A stretch of DNA of 64,000 nucleotides from assembly GCF_009826935.1 (NCBI RefSeq), contig NZ_WUMN01000008.1, forward strand, positions 60,871 to 124,870. The letters run 5' to 3'. This DNA comes from Flavobacterium sp. Sd200 (GTDB taxonomy: Bacteria > Bacteroidota > Bacteroidia > Flavobacteriales > Flavobacteriaceae). Position 1 is the first letter of the stretch, and each line of letters starts with the position of its first letter. A program made the position numbers and the translations under genes. Shown piece by piece: positions 48,618 to 58,250 of the stretch. The notes beneath the pieces were generated by a model. It worked only from the letters and a program-made list of their open reading frames with translations. It searched no databases and was not told the DNA's origin.

Positions 48618-49694
48618 TTGATAAAGTACCTTTTAAATAAAACCGGATATGCTCTGCTAACGCTCTTTGGGGTGGTAACGGTCATATTCTTTTTGTTTAC
48701 AGTACTGCCCGGAGATCCTGCCCGCATGATGCTCGACCAGAATGAAAACAGCGAGCAGCTTGCAATCATCAAAAAAAAATATGGCTTTGACAAGCCTGTA
48801 AGCACCCAGTATTTTTATTATTTAAACGATCTTTCGCCTGTGTCCTTTCACAGCACGAATCCTGACGATTATACTTTTCTTACGGAAGGGAAATATACGG
48901 CAGCAAAGCTCTTTACTGCGGGTAGCACAATTACAGTTTTAAAAGCACCTTACCTACGTGAGAGCTTCCAAAAAAGTGGTAAAAAAGTAACACAGGTTAT
49001 AGGCGACACACTGCCTAATACCGTAGTGCTCGCATGTTTTGCAATAGTAATAGCTATAGTAATTGGCATTGCGTTAGGTATTGTTTCGGCATTATATAAA
49101 GACAGTTGGCTTGACAGGGTTATAGCATTGGTAAGCACGCTGGGTATGAGCCTGCCATCGTTTTTTGCTGCTATATTGTTTGCCTGGCTGTTTGGTTTTG
49201 TGCTGCACAAATACACCAATTTAGACATGACAGGCAGCCTGTATGAAGTAGACGATTTTGGCGAAGGCTCTTACATTAAATGGAAAAACATTATACTACC
49301 CTCTGTAGTTTTAGGCATACGCCCGTTGGGTGTGGTAATACAACTAATGCGCAACTCACTGCTTGAAGTATTGGGCCAGGATTATATTCGTACAGCACGG
49401 GCCAAAGGTTTAAGCGAACTGAATATAATTCACCGCCATGCACTTAAAAACGCATTGAACCCCGTAGTTACAGCCATTTCAGGTTGGTTTGCAAGTATGC
49501 TTGCCGGTGCCGTATTTGTAGAATATATTTTTGGATGGAACGGCCTTGGCAAAGAGGTGGTGGAAGCCCTCAATACTCTCGATCTCCCGGTAATAATGGG
49601 CAGCGTACTGGTTATTGCCGCTACCTTTGTAGTGATAAACATACTGGTAGATATTATTTATGCATGGCTCGACCCAAGGATAAGACTCAGTTAG
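48618..49694 (+). CDS. Lone DppB/OppB-type ABC transporter permease
   Basis: This 358-residue inner-membrane protein has the BPD_transp_1 fold. FFLFTVLPGDPARMMLDQNE is the typical DppB start, and the EAA-type loop for ATPase contact is QDYIRTARAKGLSELNIIHRHALKNALNP. It starts at a TTG (48618), a common option in this strain's small gaps. DppB normally needs DppC, two ATPases and a binding protein, none of which are nearby, so its partners are elsewhere or it acts differently. A ~75-residue region between helices 1 and 2 is longer than in E. coli DppB. It lies between the DoxX/thioredoxin and TlpA-like genes. Confidence 0.85.
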   Translation: MIKYLLNKTGYALLTLFGVVTVIFFLFTVLPGDPARMMLDQNENSEQLAIIKKKYGFDKPVSTQYFYYLNDLSPVSFHSTNPDDYTFLTEGKYTAAKLFTAGSTITVLKAPYLRESFQKSGKKVTQVIGDTLPNTVVLACFAIVIAIVIGIALGIVSALYKDSWLDRVIALVSTLGMSLPSFFAAILFAWLFGFVLHKYTNLDMTGSLYEVDDFGEGSYIKWKNIILPSVVLGIRPLGVVIQLMRNSLLEVLGQDYIRTARAKGLSELNIIHRHALKNALNPVVTAISGWFASMLAGAVFVEYIFGWNGLGKEVVEALNTLDLPVIMGSVLVIAATFVVINILVDIIYAWLDPRIRLS

Positions 49695-49745
49695 TTTAAT
49701 GTTTTGAGCTATAAAAAAGCTATTGCAGGTTTACCAAAGCTGGAA

Positions 49746-49775
49746 TTTTTCAATCTTTCAATTCTTCAATTTTTA
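49746..49775. repeat. T-rich TTCAATC tandem tract
   Basis: TTTTTCAATCTTTCAATTC and TTCAATTTTT form four imperfect TCAAT units in the gap between the permease and TlpA-like genes. It is a T-rich relative of the tracts before purL and wbqC. Confidence 0.45.
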
Positions 49776-49877
49776 AATCAAACACACTACATCGAAATAG
49801 TGAATTTTTATATGCAATTCATCATTTCAAATCTCAAAAAAAGCAGCTATTCAGGCTGTTAATTTATACTGTTATCG

Positions 49878-49885
49878 TAAATTTG
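49878..49885 (+). promoter_or_regulatory. -7 promoter element of the TlpA-like gene
   Basis: TAAATTTG matches TAnnTTTG, 20 nt before the ATG at 49906. Confidence 0.55.
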
Positions 49886-49905
49886 TTACACTTTAATTCT
49901 GTATA

Positions 49906-50406
49906 ATGAAAAAACTACTCATATTGCCTATACTGCTTTTTGCAATGGTATCGTGCTCTCAGGCACAGCAAACGGCTTTTACCGATGAAGCCCTTTCTGC
50001 CAAAATGAAAACCTTAGACGGTAAAGAAATTGCTTTTAAAGACATCCTTAGCCAATACAAAGGCAAAACGGTTGTAATAGATGTTTGGGCCTCATGGTGT
50101 CCTGATTGTATTAAAGGCATGCCTAAAGTGCATGCGCTGCAACAGCAGTTTCCAGATGTAAAATATCTTTTTCTGTCTTACGACAGGCAGGATGATAAAT
50201 GGAAACAGGGTATTGAAAAATATAAAGTGGTGGGCGATAACTACCATGTGGGTACAAGCATGAAAGAAGGTGCTTTTGCCGAAGCCATAAAACTGGATTG
50301 GATTCCGCGTTATATGGTGGTTGATAAAAACGGAAAAATAGCATTATTTAAAGCTATTGAAGCCGACGACGCTAAACTTATTGAGACACTAAAAAACCTT
50401 AAATAA
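49906..50406 (+). CDS. TlpA-like thioredoxin-family lipoprotein
   Basis: This 166-residue lipoprotein (MVSC, lipobox Cys17) has a periplasmic thioredoxin-like domain. The redox motif is WASWCPDCIKG with Cys65 and Cys68; cis-Pro lies in DWIPRYMVVD. KYLFLSYDRQDDKWKQGIEKY is typical of TlpA/ResA relatives. It could reduce or isomerise disulfides of envelope or cytochrome proteins. The stop codon overlaps the tpiA start by one base (TAATGA), so it is coupled to a glycolytic enzyme, a surprising but conserved-looking neighbour. Confidence 0.88.
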   Translation: MKKLLILPILLFAMVSCSQAQQTAFTDEALSAKMKTLDGKEIAFKDILSQYKGKTVVIDVWASWCPDCIKGMPKVHALQQQFPDVKYLFLSYDRQDDKWKQGIEKYKVVGDNYHVGTSMKEGAFAEAIKLDWIPRYMVVDKNGKIALFKAIEADDAKLIETLKNLK

Positions 50407-51158
50407 TGAGAAAAAAAATCGTTGCAGGAAACTGGAAGATGAACAACGACAGCCAGCAGACCGAAGCATTGCTTGAAGAACTGCTTGCTAAAAAACCTGA
50501 ATTTACAGAGGCTAAAATTGTGGTAGCACCTACATTTGTAAACCTTCAGGCTGCGGTAAAACAAACTGCCGGAACCAACATTATTGTTGCTGCACAAAAC
50601 GTACACCAGGCCGAAAGTGGTGCTTATACAGGAGAAATATCTGTTAACATGCTTAAAAGCATTAAAGTAAACACTGTAATTTTAGGCCATTCAGAGCGCA
50701 GGGCTTATTTTGGCGAAACCAACGCACTTCTTGCACAAAAAGTTACTACAGCTTTAAAACATAACCTTACCATTATTTTTTGTTTTGGCGAAGAACTTGC
50801 CGACAGACAGTCTGACAACCATTTTAACGTGGTAGAAAGCCAGTTGAAAGAAGGATTATTCCACATCAGCCAGGCAGACTGGGCTAATGTTGTATTGGCT
50901 TATGAGCCTGTATGGGCTATTGGCACAGGCTTAACAGCTTCACCGGAGCAGGCACAGGAAATGCATGCGTTTATCCGTAACCTGATAAGCACAAACGTTA
51001 GCAGTGCTATTGCAGAGGCTACTTCTATCCTTTATGGAGGCAGTGTTAAACCAGACAATGCACGTGAGATTTTCTCTAAACCGGATGTAGACGGTGGCCT
51101 TATTGGCGGTGCTGCTCTTAAAGCCGATGATTTTCTTGCTATTGTTGCAGGAATATAA
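50406..51158 (+). CDS. tpiA: Triosephosphate isomerase
   Basis: A 250-residue TIM-barrel enzyme of glycolysis and gluconeogenesis. The active site is complete: Lys11 in NWKMN, His95 in GHSERR, Glu167 in YEPVWAIGTG, and the closing loop YGGSVKPDN near 215. Normal length. It follows the TlpA-like gene directly and is terminated by the hairpin at 51181-51215. Confidence 0.98.
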   Translation: MRKKIVAGNWKMNNDSQQTEALLEELLAKKPEFTEAKIVVAPTFVNLQAAVKQTAGTNIIVAAQNVHQAESGAYTGEISVNMLKSIKVNTVILGHSERRAYFGETNALLAQKVTTALKHNLTIIFCFGEELADRQSDNHFNVVESQLKEGLFHISQADWANVVLAYEPVWAIGTGLTASPEQAQEMHAFIRNLISTNVSSAIAEATSILYGGSVKPDNAREIFSKPDVDGGLIGGAALKADDFLAIVAGI

Positions 51159-51180
51159 ATCCTAACATACAAAAATACTG

Positions 51181-51215
51181 AACCGTCTTAAATTGATTTT
51201 AAGACGGTTTTTTTA
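51181..51215 (+). terminator. Intrinsic terminator of tpiA
   Basis: AACCGTCTTAAA and TTTAAGACGGTT pair over 11-12 bp, with a short loop, then TTTTTATTT. Confidence 0.92.
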
Positions 51216-51239
51216 TTTGTCTGATCATTAATAGGAAAC

Positions 51240-51271
51240 CAAAAATCGCCTGAATTCCTCCAGGCGATTTT
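51240..51271 (-). terminator. Intrinsic terminator after the T9SS cluster gene at 51322
   Basis: On the minus strand ATCGCCTG and CAGGCGAT form an 8-bp stem around GAGGAATT, followed by TTTTTGG. Confidence 0.85.
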
Positions 51272-51321
51272 CCACTAAAAAAACTATCTCAAAACTGAGC
51301 GATTATACAGTTACTAAACAC

Positions 51322-54300
51322 TTACCTCAGCAAAGAAAAATGCGCTTTAAACTCTTTTTGCTGTTGGTTTTCAAAGTAAATAATTTTAAACCAGTAGTCT
51401 GTTGCTGGTAATGGTCGGTCGTTTAATGTGCCGTCCCAGCCCCATGTATTGCGGGGTAGTATAGAGGTTATAAGTTTACCATAGCGATCAAAAATATAAA
51501 TAATGGCATTACTGTTTTGTGGAAGCCCCCTAATATTCCAGTAATCGTTTATACCATCTCCATTAGGTGTAAAAAACTTAGGATAGTCAATTACCAAAAC
51601 ATCGAAAGACAAAATGTTGCCACACCCACCTAAATCTCTAACATATACAGTATGAAGACCCGCACTCACGTTGGTAAATGTTGTACTGCTCTGCTCTTGG
51701 CCATTATCCATCCAAAACACAAAATTACGACTGCCCCCCGCAAAAGCCACAACGGTTGGATTGTCAGAAAAATATCCTGTAGTTACCCGCGCGGTCAACG
51801 ATAATGGCCCGGCCGATACACCTACACTTACAGTAGCAGCAATACCCGAACATCCTAAATTATTGGTTACCTCTACCCTGTAGCTACCCTGTTGCGACAC
51901 ATTTATAAATGGCTCAGCAGAAGGCAGCAATGCACCATCTTTATACCATTTAAAGGAATATTGTGTTGCCGGCAGGCCTGTATTTATTTGGACAGGGGCC
52001 ATTACATTACCATTAACATCGAGGCAAAGATTATATTGATTGGGCAAATTAAGGGTAATAACTCCGGATATATTCAGCTTGAGTTCAGTTACAGCATGGC
52101 AGCCTGCACTGTTCTCTGAGCGAACATACAGTGTTTGGGTTGATGATGTAATACGATAGGCATTTTCGCTTACAATTGCATTTGTATTAGCATTTGCATC
52201 GGCAAGGCTCGTAAAATAGCCTGATACGATTATACCTGTCTGGTTATTTAAAATTTCCTGCTCATAGGCTGTCAGATCATACAGGTCGTTTGAGGTTTGG
52301 CATAAATGCTTTTCTAAATAAGTTAAGGGTTGTGGTTTAGAGTCAACCACTATAGTAAGCTGTGTTTGTATCTTACAACCTGTCAATCTGTTTACAACTT
52401 CTGCAACAACCGTTTGTAAAAATGGCGTTGTAATATCAAACCCCTGCGGATTGCTTATAGCATTTCCTAATTGCAATTGTGTATTATCAAGATAATAAGT
52501 TACTTCAAGGTCAGGGTTAGAAAGAGTTATTTCTGCATTTTTATCGGTCAGGTTAACCCTTGTCAGCCCATCGGCTACAGCATCATCACAAACTACAAGA
52601 TTTGAAGGATTCTGGATAACCGGGGTTGCGCAAGGTGTATCAGTATCGATACATTGAAGGCAGGTTGGGTCAGGATCGGTAACATCAGGGCTAACTACCA
52701 CCACAGTATTAACCAAATTACCTGTAAAGTTTTGCGGAATATCCACTGATACCTGATAGGTTACTGATGTTCCTGCTGTTAGTAAGGGAATGTTATTATT
52801 AAGAATACCGTTGCCTGAAGCGCCGTTACCTGTCCAGTTCATAACTGTTATTCCTACCGGAATAGCATCGGTTATCGTTATATTAGTTGCATCATCAGGC
52901 CCATTGTTGGTAACGGTTATGGTATAGGTAGTAGACGTTCCTGCCTGATAGGTAGTTTGATTGTTTGTCTTAACCGTAACAATATCGGCACTGCGCAGCA
53001 AAACCGGGGTAATGGTGGCGTCATCAGGAGTTGTGGTCGACGGATCATCTGAAACAGTGCTTACAACCGTGCCCGAAGGATTATTGCCCTGTGCAGCTGC
53101 CTGATTGGTTACATTTCCGACAAGAGCATCGGCTGCTGTAACGGTGTGCGATGCCGATATGGTAACGCTTTGCCCTGGGGCAAGCGTGGCAATAATAGAT
53201 GGCATTACCGTTCCTGCATCCGCATTAGCATCGGTAACTGTAATATTAGTAATAGTGGTTTGTCCAGAATTGGTCAATACAAGATCATAAACCACCACCT
53301 CGCCTACATTATGATAAACAGGCTGCTGCGCAATTTTGGTAAGTTGCAATTCTGAGATTTGTGCTATCGCCTGCGCCGTATTGTCTGTCGGGTTAATATC
53401 TACATTGGTGCCCAATATTGTAGCTATATTTACATTATTGCCCGTGCTGTTTATAGTAACAGTAACCATTAAAGTCGCTGCCGCCCCCGCTGCAAGGTTT
53501 CCTATATTCCATAATCCTGTAACCGGATCATAAGTTCCTGATGTTACAGTAGATGAGACATATTGATACCCATTAGGCAACAAATCAGTTACCTGTACAT
53601 TAGTATCATCCGTACCGCCTGTATTTAGAGCTTTAACCTCAAACACGGCCTGATTTCCGTTTATGGATAGCACCTGCTTTTCTACCTTTAAATTACTGCA
53701 CCCTGCAACCGATACATATACGGGTGCCGATGGTAAGGTAATACCACATGGTCTCGTACCCACTACACTATAATTACCTGACTGGCTTGTTTGCAGGGTA
53801 TCAGTATCCTCACCGGATATAAGAACCCCGTCAAGATACCATTGGTAAGGAGCAAGACCTGGCGTAGTACTTAATGTGGCTATACACGGATCTGAACTGC
53901 TGACCCTTGTGGGCGGTTCAGGACTATCGCTAAAAGCGGAGAAAAATCCAGACATAGAAAAACCGTCTCCCTGCTGTACAATGCTTGTTGTAAGCCTTGC
54001 ATTAGAGGTTATGGTTATGTCCTGCGGATTACCAATAGCATCATTATCAAACCTTAACATATAAAAACCGGTAGTACCTATGCGTACCCTTGGCAAACCT
54101 GTAAGCGTTTCAAGACCCTGACTGTTTAGCAAAACTGGTTCGGTAGCACTTTCTATAATTGTAAAAGCAAAATAAGGGAGGTTGTTGCCTGCATAGTCTA
54201 TAAACTTTTTAGTTATAATATTAGTCGTGCCACTACATCCGCCGATAGGCAGTACCGTAGAAATGTCAGTCTCACAGTTCACTGCCGTTCCCGAATATAC

Positions 54301-55263
54301 TATTACTGGTTTATTTGCTACCATAAAGGTGCTCGAGTATTGGTTGATGCCGTCGCCATGGTGTATGCTCTGAAAATCTCCACCGTTGGCAAGGTTATAC
54401 GTTCTGGGTGTGCCAAGCTGTTGACCAGCTGCATTGTAGTTCCTTACCTGAACCGTCGTTCCCGGCTCGGTGGCAACTATGGTCGTCTGTTCCGGATGGT
54501 CTGGTCCTGTTCCTGCAGTACCGCTACCCCTAACAACCATATATTGCGTACCCAATACATTTATGGGTGCAATTTGGTCTACAGTAGCATCTTCACCATT
54601 ACCTGCACAAGCTTGTGGTGTATCGCCATAGCTACCCACATTTGCCACTACCGGCTTATCGGCCTCTAAAAGTGCTCCCATAGGAGCAGTAAAAATCCTG
54701 CTTTGCCCCTCATTGAGGGTAGCAAGAGCTACACCGTTAATTGTAACACTCGTTCCATTCTCTATTGCCATAACAGAAAACACAGGACCACCGGAAGACA
54801 GTCCTGTAAAGCTACTCCTGTAATAACCCAACCTAAACTGATTGCCAATACCCTCATTGCCAAAACTTACTAAAGATGCATTACCTTTTATGTTAGAATT
54901 ACTGGTGCCGGGAGCATCTGATGCTATATTGCGAAGATTAACCAAAACCGGGGCAGTAGCTTCTACTATCAGTCCTCTGTCATTGTAGGTTAATCCCATT
55001 GTATTTCGGGGCAATGCCGATGCCGTTCCTGTAAACCTGTAAGAAACCGGCGCAGCAGCAGTTACCGTTAATGTAGTTATAGCCGTACCATCGCTTTTAT
55101 AGAGTGATACACTAACATTTCCCGACTCCTTTGTAGACACTACTATTTCATTTGCAAAACTCCAATATTGCCATGGCGAAGGGGCTATGTAATGCTTAAT
55201 GGCATACTGTGCATTACAGAGTGTATTGATAAGTACAAAAAATATCAGTAATCTAAATTTCAT
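51322..55263 (-). CDS. Giant T9SS type B surface protein with IgGFc-binding-like and DUF11 modules
   Basis: A 1313-residue secreted protein (signal peptide cleaved near LCNA). The first ~450 residues resemble the IgGFc-binding N-terminal domain (APSPWQYWSFANEIVVST; MTLIVEA-type VEATAPVLVNLRN; DIAPINVLGTQYMVVRG). An Ig-like part follows, then three DUF11 repeats (NLKVEKQVLSINGNQAVFEV; LTKIAQQPVYHNVGEVVVYD; ADIVTVKTNNQTTYQAGTST), each about 110 residues. The end is a type B sorting domain (FFTPNGDGINDYWNI, FDRYGKLI, YWFKIIYF). Likely a cell-surface adhesin; ligand unknown. It starts 42 bp after the next gene ends, so both are probably one transcript. Confidence 0.9.
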   Translation of the reverse strand: MKFRLLIFFVLINTLCNAQYAIKHYIAPSPWQYWSFANEIVVSTKESGNVSVSLYKSDGTAITTLTVTAAAPVSYRFTGTASALPRNTMGLTYNDRGLIVEATAPVLVNLRNIASDAPGTSNSNIKGNASLVSFGNEGIGNQFRLGYYRSSFTGLSSGGPVFSVMAIENGTSVTINGVALATLNEGQSRIFTAPMGALLEADKPVVANVGSYGDTPQACAGNGEDATVDQIAPINVLGTQYMVVRGSGTAGTGPDHPEQTTIVATEPGTTVQVRNYNAAGQQLGTPRTYNLANGGDFQSIHHGDGINQYSSTFMVANKPVIVYSGTAVNCETDISTVLPIGGCSGTTNIITKKFIDYAGNNLPYFAFTIIESATEPVLLNSQGLETLTGLPRVRIGTTGFYMLRFDNDAIGNPQDITITSNARLTTSIVQQGDGFSMSGFFSAFSDSPEPPTRVSSSDPCIATLSTTPGLAPYQWYLDGVLISGEDTDTLQTSQSGNYSVVGTRPCGITLPSAPVYVSVAGCSNLKVEKQVLSINGNQAVFEVKALNTGGTDDTNVQVTDLLPNGYQYVSSTVTSGTYDPVTGLWNIGNLAAGAAATLMVTVTINSTGNNVNIATILGTNVDINPTDNTAQAIAQISELQLTKIAQQPVYHNVGEVVVYDLVLTNSGQTTITNITVTDANADAGTVMPSIIATLAPGQSVTISASHTVTAADALVGNVTNQAAAQGNNPSGTVVSTVSDDPSTTTPDDATITPVLLRSADIVTVKTNNQTTYQAGTSTTYTITVTNNGPDDATNITITDAIPVGITVMNWTGNGASGNGILNNNIPLLTAGTSVTYQVSVDIPQNFTGNLVNTVVVVSPDVTDPDPTCLQCIDTDTPCATPVIQNPSNLVVCDDAVADGLTRVNLTDKNAEITLSNPDLEVTYYLDNTQLQLGNAISNPQGFDITTPFLQTVVAEVVNRLTGCKIQTQLTIVVDSKPQPLTYLEKHLCQTSNDLYDLTAYEQEILNNQTGIIVSGYFTSLADANANTNAIVSENAYRITSSTQTLYVRSENSAGCHAVTELKLNISGVITLNLPNQYNLCLDVNGNVMAPVQINTGLPATQYSFKWYKDGALLPSAEPFINVSQQGSYRVEVTNNLGCSGIAATVSVGVSAGPLSLTARVTTGYFSDNPTVVAFAGGSRNFVFWMDNGQEQSSTTFTNVSAGLHTVYVRDLGGCGNILSFDVLVIDYPKFFTPNGDGINDYWNIRGLPQNSNAIIYIFDRYGKLITSILPRNTWGWDGTLNDRPLPATDYWFKIIYFENQQQKEFKAHFSLLR

Positions 55264-55305
55264 CGGTATTCTAAAAAATGTTGTGTAAAACTTTGTTGCA
55301 GACTT

Positions 55306-58104
55306 TTAACGGTTGATATATATCCAGCCTGTTATCTCGCGATTATCGCCAGACATTATATAATAAAAATAAGTCCCCGTAGGCAGTTCATCCCCCTTAT
55401 CGGTCTGTCCGTGCCACTGGTTGGTATAGTTAGCCTGATGCTCATAAACCGATTTGCCATACCTGTTATAAATAACCAGTTTTTGCACACCTAAACCTGT
55501 CAGGTCGAACGACTGGTTAAAATCATCCCCATTAGGGGAAATTCCTTTTTGTATGCTGCAAAAAGCCGAAGTAACAGTATGCGGCACATTGTAAACACAC
55601 CCCTCATAATTGACCGCTACATTAAACAGCAATCCGCCTGCCGGGATAACCGTACCGGGATTTAGCCTTAAATAGTCGGTAACGTTCAGCACTTTGTCGT
55701 CCGTACCTATCTGATTGCCTGATGCATCTGTCCATGTATATGAGTTGCTGCTATTTTCCAATCCCTCAACTGTAAGCAAATAGTTTGTGGCACTGCATTC
55801 TCCGGTCACTGTAAATACAGCAGGCTGGTTTATAACAACCGTAGCTGTACCCCTACCCTCCTGCCTGCACTGCTGTGGATTGGGTGCTAAATAATAATTA
55901 ATGATGTACTGCCCGGGTGTGCTGGCAGCTACATTAATTACTCCTGTATTAGTATCCAAATTCAAACCCTGTGCCGACTGGAATGTCCCTCCAAATACAA
56001 ACCCGGTTGCCGTTGTGGGTACAACTACGGTATCATCATAACAAAAACTATCGTAGTAAAAATTGCCATCGGGCACAACACTTTGTTTTAATTCAAGATT
56101 AAATGTAACACGCCCTTCAGCGGTACATGTAACCGTGTTAGCAGGTATAACGTAAGTTATTATATACTGGCCTGCAACAGCGGCGGCAAGGTTTATTGAC
56201 CCCGTGTTGCGGTCAATTATCAGGCCATTATCGGCAGTAAAATTCCCTCCGGCCAAAGTGCCCGGCTGTGGTACTAGAGTAGCTGTTGATGGCAGGCAAT
56301 ATTCGTCAAACTCATAATTAAGAGTTACAACAACCGGAGTTGGCTGATTAACAGTAACGGTCAATGGCACCCTTGGGCTTTCGCATGTTCCTGCTAACGA
56401 AGTTTGGCTTACATAATAAGTTATTGTTCCTGTAACCGAAGTATCTGCAAGAGGTTCCTGCGTTAAGGCTGTACCGCCTGTTTGGGCAGTGTACCATTTT
56501 ATGATATGGCCAGGCAATGCCGTTACTGCTGCGCTTAGCGGAGCGGCAGTTTCGTTTTGGCAATAGCTAACATTGCTAACCACCGGGGCATTAATAGTGC
56601 TGCCAAAATATTCTACCAAAAGCGTATCGGTGCAATATAGCGTTGTCCAGGTGTACATGTAAATACCCGGCGCAGAGAAACCTGTAATAGTGGGTGAATT
56701 GGAATGAATATCATCCATTACCGTTATCGACGGGTTATTGGCATTAACCGTCCATGTTCCGTCGCCCCCGGCTACAATAAGTGTGGCCATATCAATATTA
56801 CAATTTAATGTAACGGGATTTTGCGAAAGAATACCGTTGTTTGCCGTAAACGAAATGGCATCTAAAAAGTTACCAACCGTTAAACCGCCTGCTGCCGAAA
56901 TGGCTTCAAACTTAAAACGGGTTTCGGTTTGCCCTGTGGGTACAGTATAGGTACCTGTATAAAATCCCCATGCCGAGGTACCTGTTGTTGCTGTGTAGAT
57001 CAACTCATAAGGCCCCTCGGGTGGACCTGCATATAGTCCGCAAATATCGGTTCCCTGACGACCACGGTGTGCGAAACTGTAAGTTATTGTAGTTGAAACA
57101 GGTGTACTAAAGTCCTGATATACACCCGATGCCTCATAAGCATTGAGCTCTATAAACTGAGATCCGGAATATGCCTGTACGCTTTGATAGTTATTCCATA
57201 CCTCAATTATACCATCGCTTGCAGTAGTTCTCCAACCCTGCATGGCGTGGTGGTTTATAAAATTAACCGAGTTTGAAGTGTAGGCAGGGTTCTCAAAATC
57301 GTTGTTAACGGTATTGATAAGACATTGACCGTTGTTGTTATTAGAAAGGTTGGGAGTATTAACGCAAATATCAAAAGTTACATCTCTTGGTGTGCCCGCC
57401 TGGTTTATGGCTGCACGTATGTAATAGGTTTGGCCCGTTGTAAGGCCATGAGCCATAATATAATTTACATTACTGCAATATAGCTGATTTAAGTTAGAAC
57501 AATCAGCCCCTTCATACATAGTTAGCACTATCGGCAGCGGTGTGCCTGCAAAATTAGACAACGACACTGCATGTACGGTGCCTGTTGCCGTAAAGGCAAA
57601 CCATATATCTCCATCATTAAATACAGAACAGCTGCCTGCTTCGGGAGATGGTGTAGATCCCATAAACATTGCCGATGTACTTTGTGTGCACCTGTCGTTG
57701 CGGTTTACACTAAGCACTGTTGCGTTAGCACAACTATCATTTGCTACGGGACTGTAATAGTTGTAAGGCGCACTCCATGCACTGTACTGTGTAGAAGAAC
57801 AAATCGCCCTTACATATACATCATATCCTGTAAGGGGGATTATAAAATCTGCAAAGTAGCTCATAGCACTAACGCTTTCGCCCGAAACGTTACTTGCGGG
57901 TGGTGCGGTGCCTTCCATCTGGATGATGATCTCCCATTCGGTCTCAGTACCTGCCGACTGCCAGATAAATTCTGCTTCAGTATCGGTAGTATTTATAGCT
58001 GCTATGTTAGTTGGCACAGGGCAACTTGGTGATGGCTGTGCAAATGCGTGACTGAAAATAAAGAAACAAAAAAACAAAAAGACAAATGCTTTTATCTTAT
58101 TCAT
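55306..58104 (-). CDS. T9SS type B surface protein with fibronectin III-like start
   Basis: This 932-residue secreted protein (signal peptide cleaved near AFAQ) begins with a fibronectin III-like module (CPVPTNIAAINTTDTEAEFI). It continues with a pre-peptidase-like beta domain (DSCANATVLSVNRNDRCTQS) and a jelly-roll part (FENPAYTSNSVNFI) followed by Ig-like repeats. The sorting domain has GISPNGDDFNQSFDL, YNRYGKSVYEH, WHGQTDKGDELPTGTYFYYI and ends IYINR. Type B domains are linked to surface display through the type IX system. It lies between two other T9SS genes and probably forms a transcript with the one at 51322. Confidence 0.9.
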   Translation of the reverse strand: MNKIKAFVFLFFCFFIFSHAFAQPSPSCPVPTNIAAINTTDTEAEFIWQSAGTETEWEIIIQMEGTAPPASNVSGESVSAMSYFADFIIPLTGYDVYVRAICSSTQYSAWSAPYNYYSPVANDSCANATVLSVNRNDRCTQSTSAMFMGSTPSPEAGSCSVFNDGDIWFAFTATGTVHAVSLSNFAGTPLPIVLTMYEGADCSNLNQLYCSNVNYIMAHGLTTGQTYYIRAAINQAGTPRDVTFDICVNTPNLSNNNNGQCLINTVNNDFENPAYTSNSVNFINHHAMQGWRTTASDGIIEVWNNYQSVQAYSGSQFIELNAYEASGVYQDFSTPVSTTITYSFAHRGRQGTDICGLYAGPPEGPYELIYTATTGTSAWGFYTGTYTVPTGQTETRFKFEAISAAGGLTVGNFLDAISFTANNGILSQNPVTLNCNIDMATLIVAGGDGTWTVNANNPSITVMDDIHSNSPTITGFSAPGIYMYTWTTLYCTDTLLVEYFGSTINAPVVSNVSYCQNETAAPLSAAVTALPGHIIKWYTAQTGGTALTQEPLADTSVTGTITYYVSQTSLAGTCESPRVPLTVTVNQPTPVVVTLNYEFDEYCLPSTATLVPQPGTLAGGNFTADNGLIIDRNTGSINLAAAVAGQYIITYVIPANTVTCTAEGRVTFNLELKQSVVPDGNFYYDSFCYDDTVVVPTTATGFVFGGTFQSAQGLNLDTNTGVINVAASTPGQYIINYYLAPNPQQCRQEGRGTATVVINQPAVFTVTGECSATNYLLTVEGLENSSNSYTWTDASGNQIGTDDKVLNVTDYLRLNPGTVIPAGGLLFNVAVNYEGCVYNVPHTVTSAFCSIQKGISPNGDDFNQSFDLTGLGVQKLVIYNRYGKSVYEHQANYTNQWHGQTDKGDELPTGTYFYYIMSGDNREITGWIYINR

Positions 58105-58184
58105 TGTACAATAATTTAGGTTGTGTTGAAAACAGGCTTTTATTAAATATTATCTTACTTTTTACTGATAGCCTATTTATGAGT

Positions 58185-58227
58185 AAAGAGGCCTTAAAAA
58201 GGATTACTCCTTTTTAAATGCCTCTTT
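58185..58227 (-). terminator. Long hairpin after the T9SS type A gene
   Basis: AAAGAGGC...TAAAAAGGA and TCCTTTTTAA...GCCTCTTT form a nearly perfect stem of about 18 bp with a 4-nt loop. No long T-run follows on the minus strand, but the stem itself ends in T residues, so it may terminate or stabilise mRNA. Confidence 0.6.
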
Positions 58228-58250
58228 GGTTTGAAAAAAAAGCTAACTAT

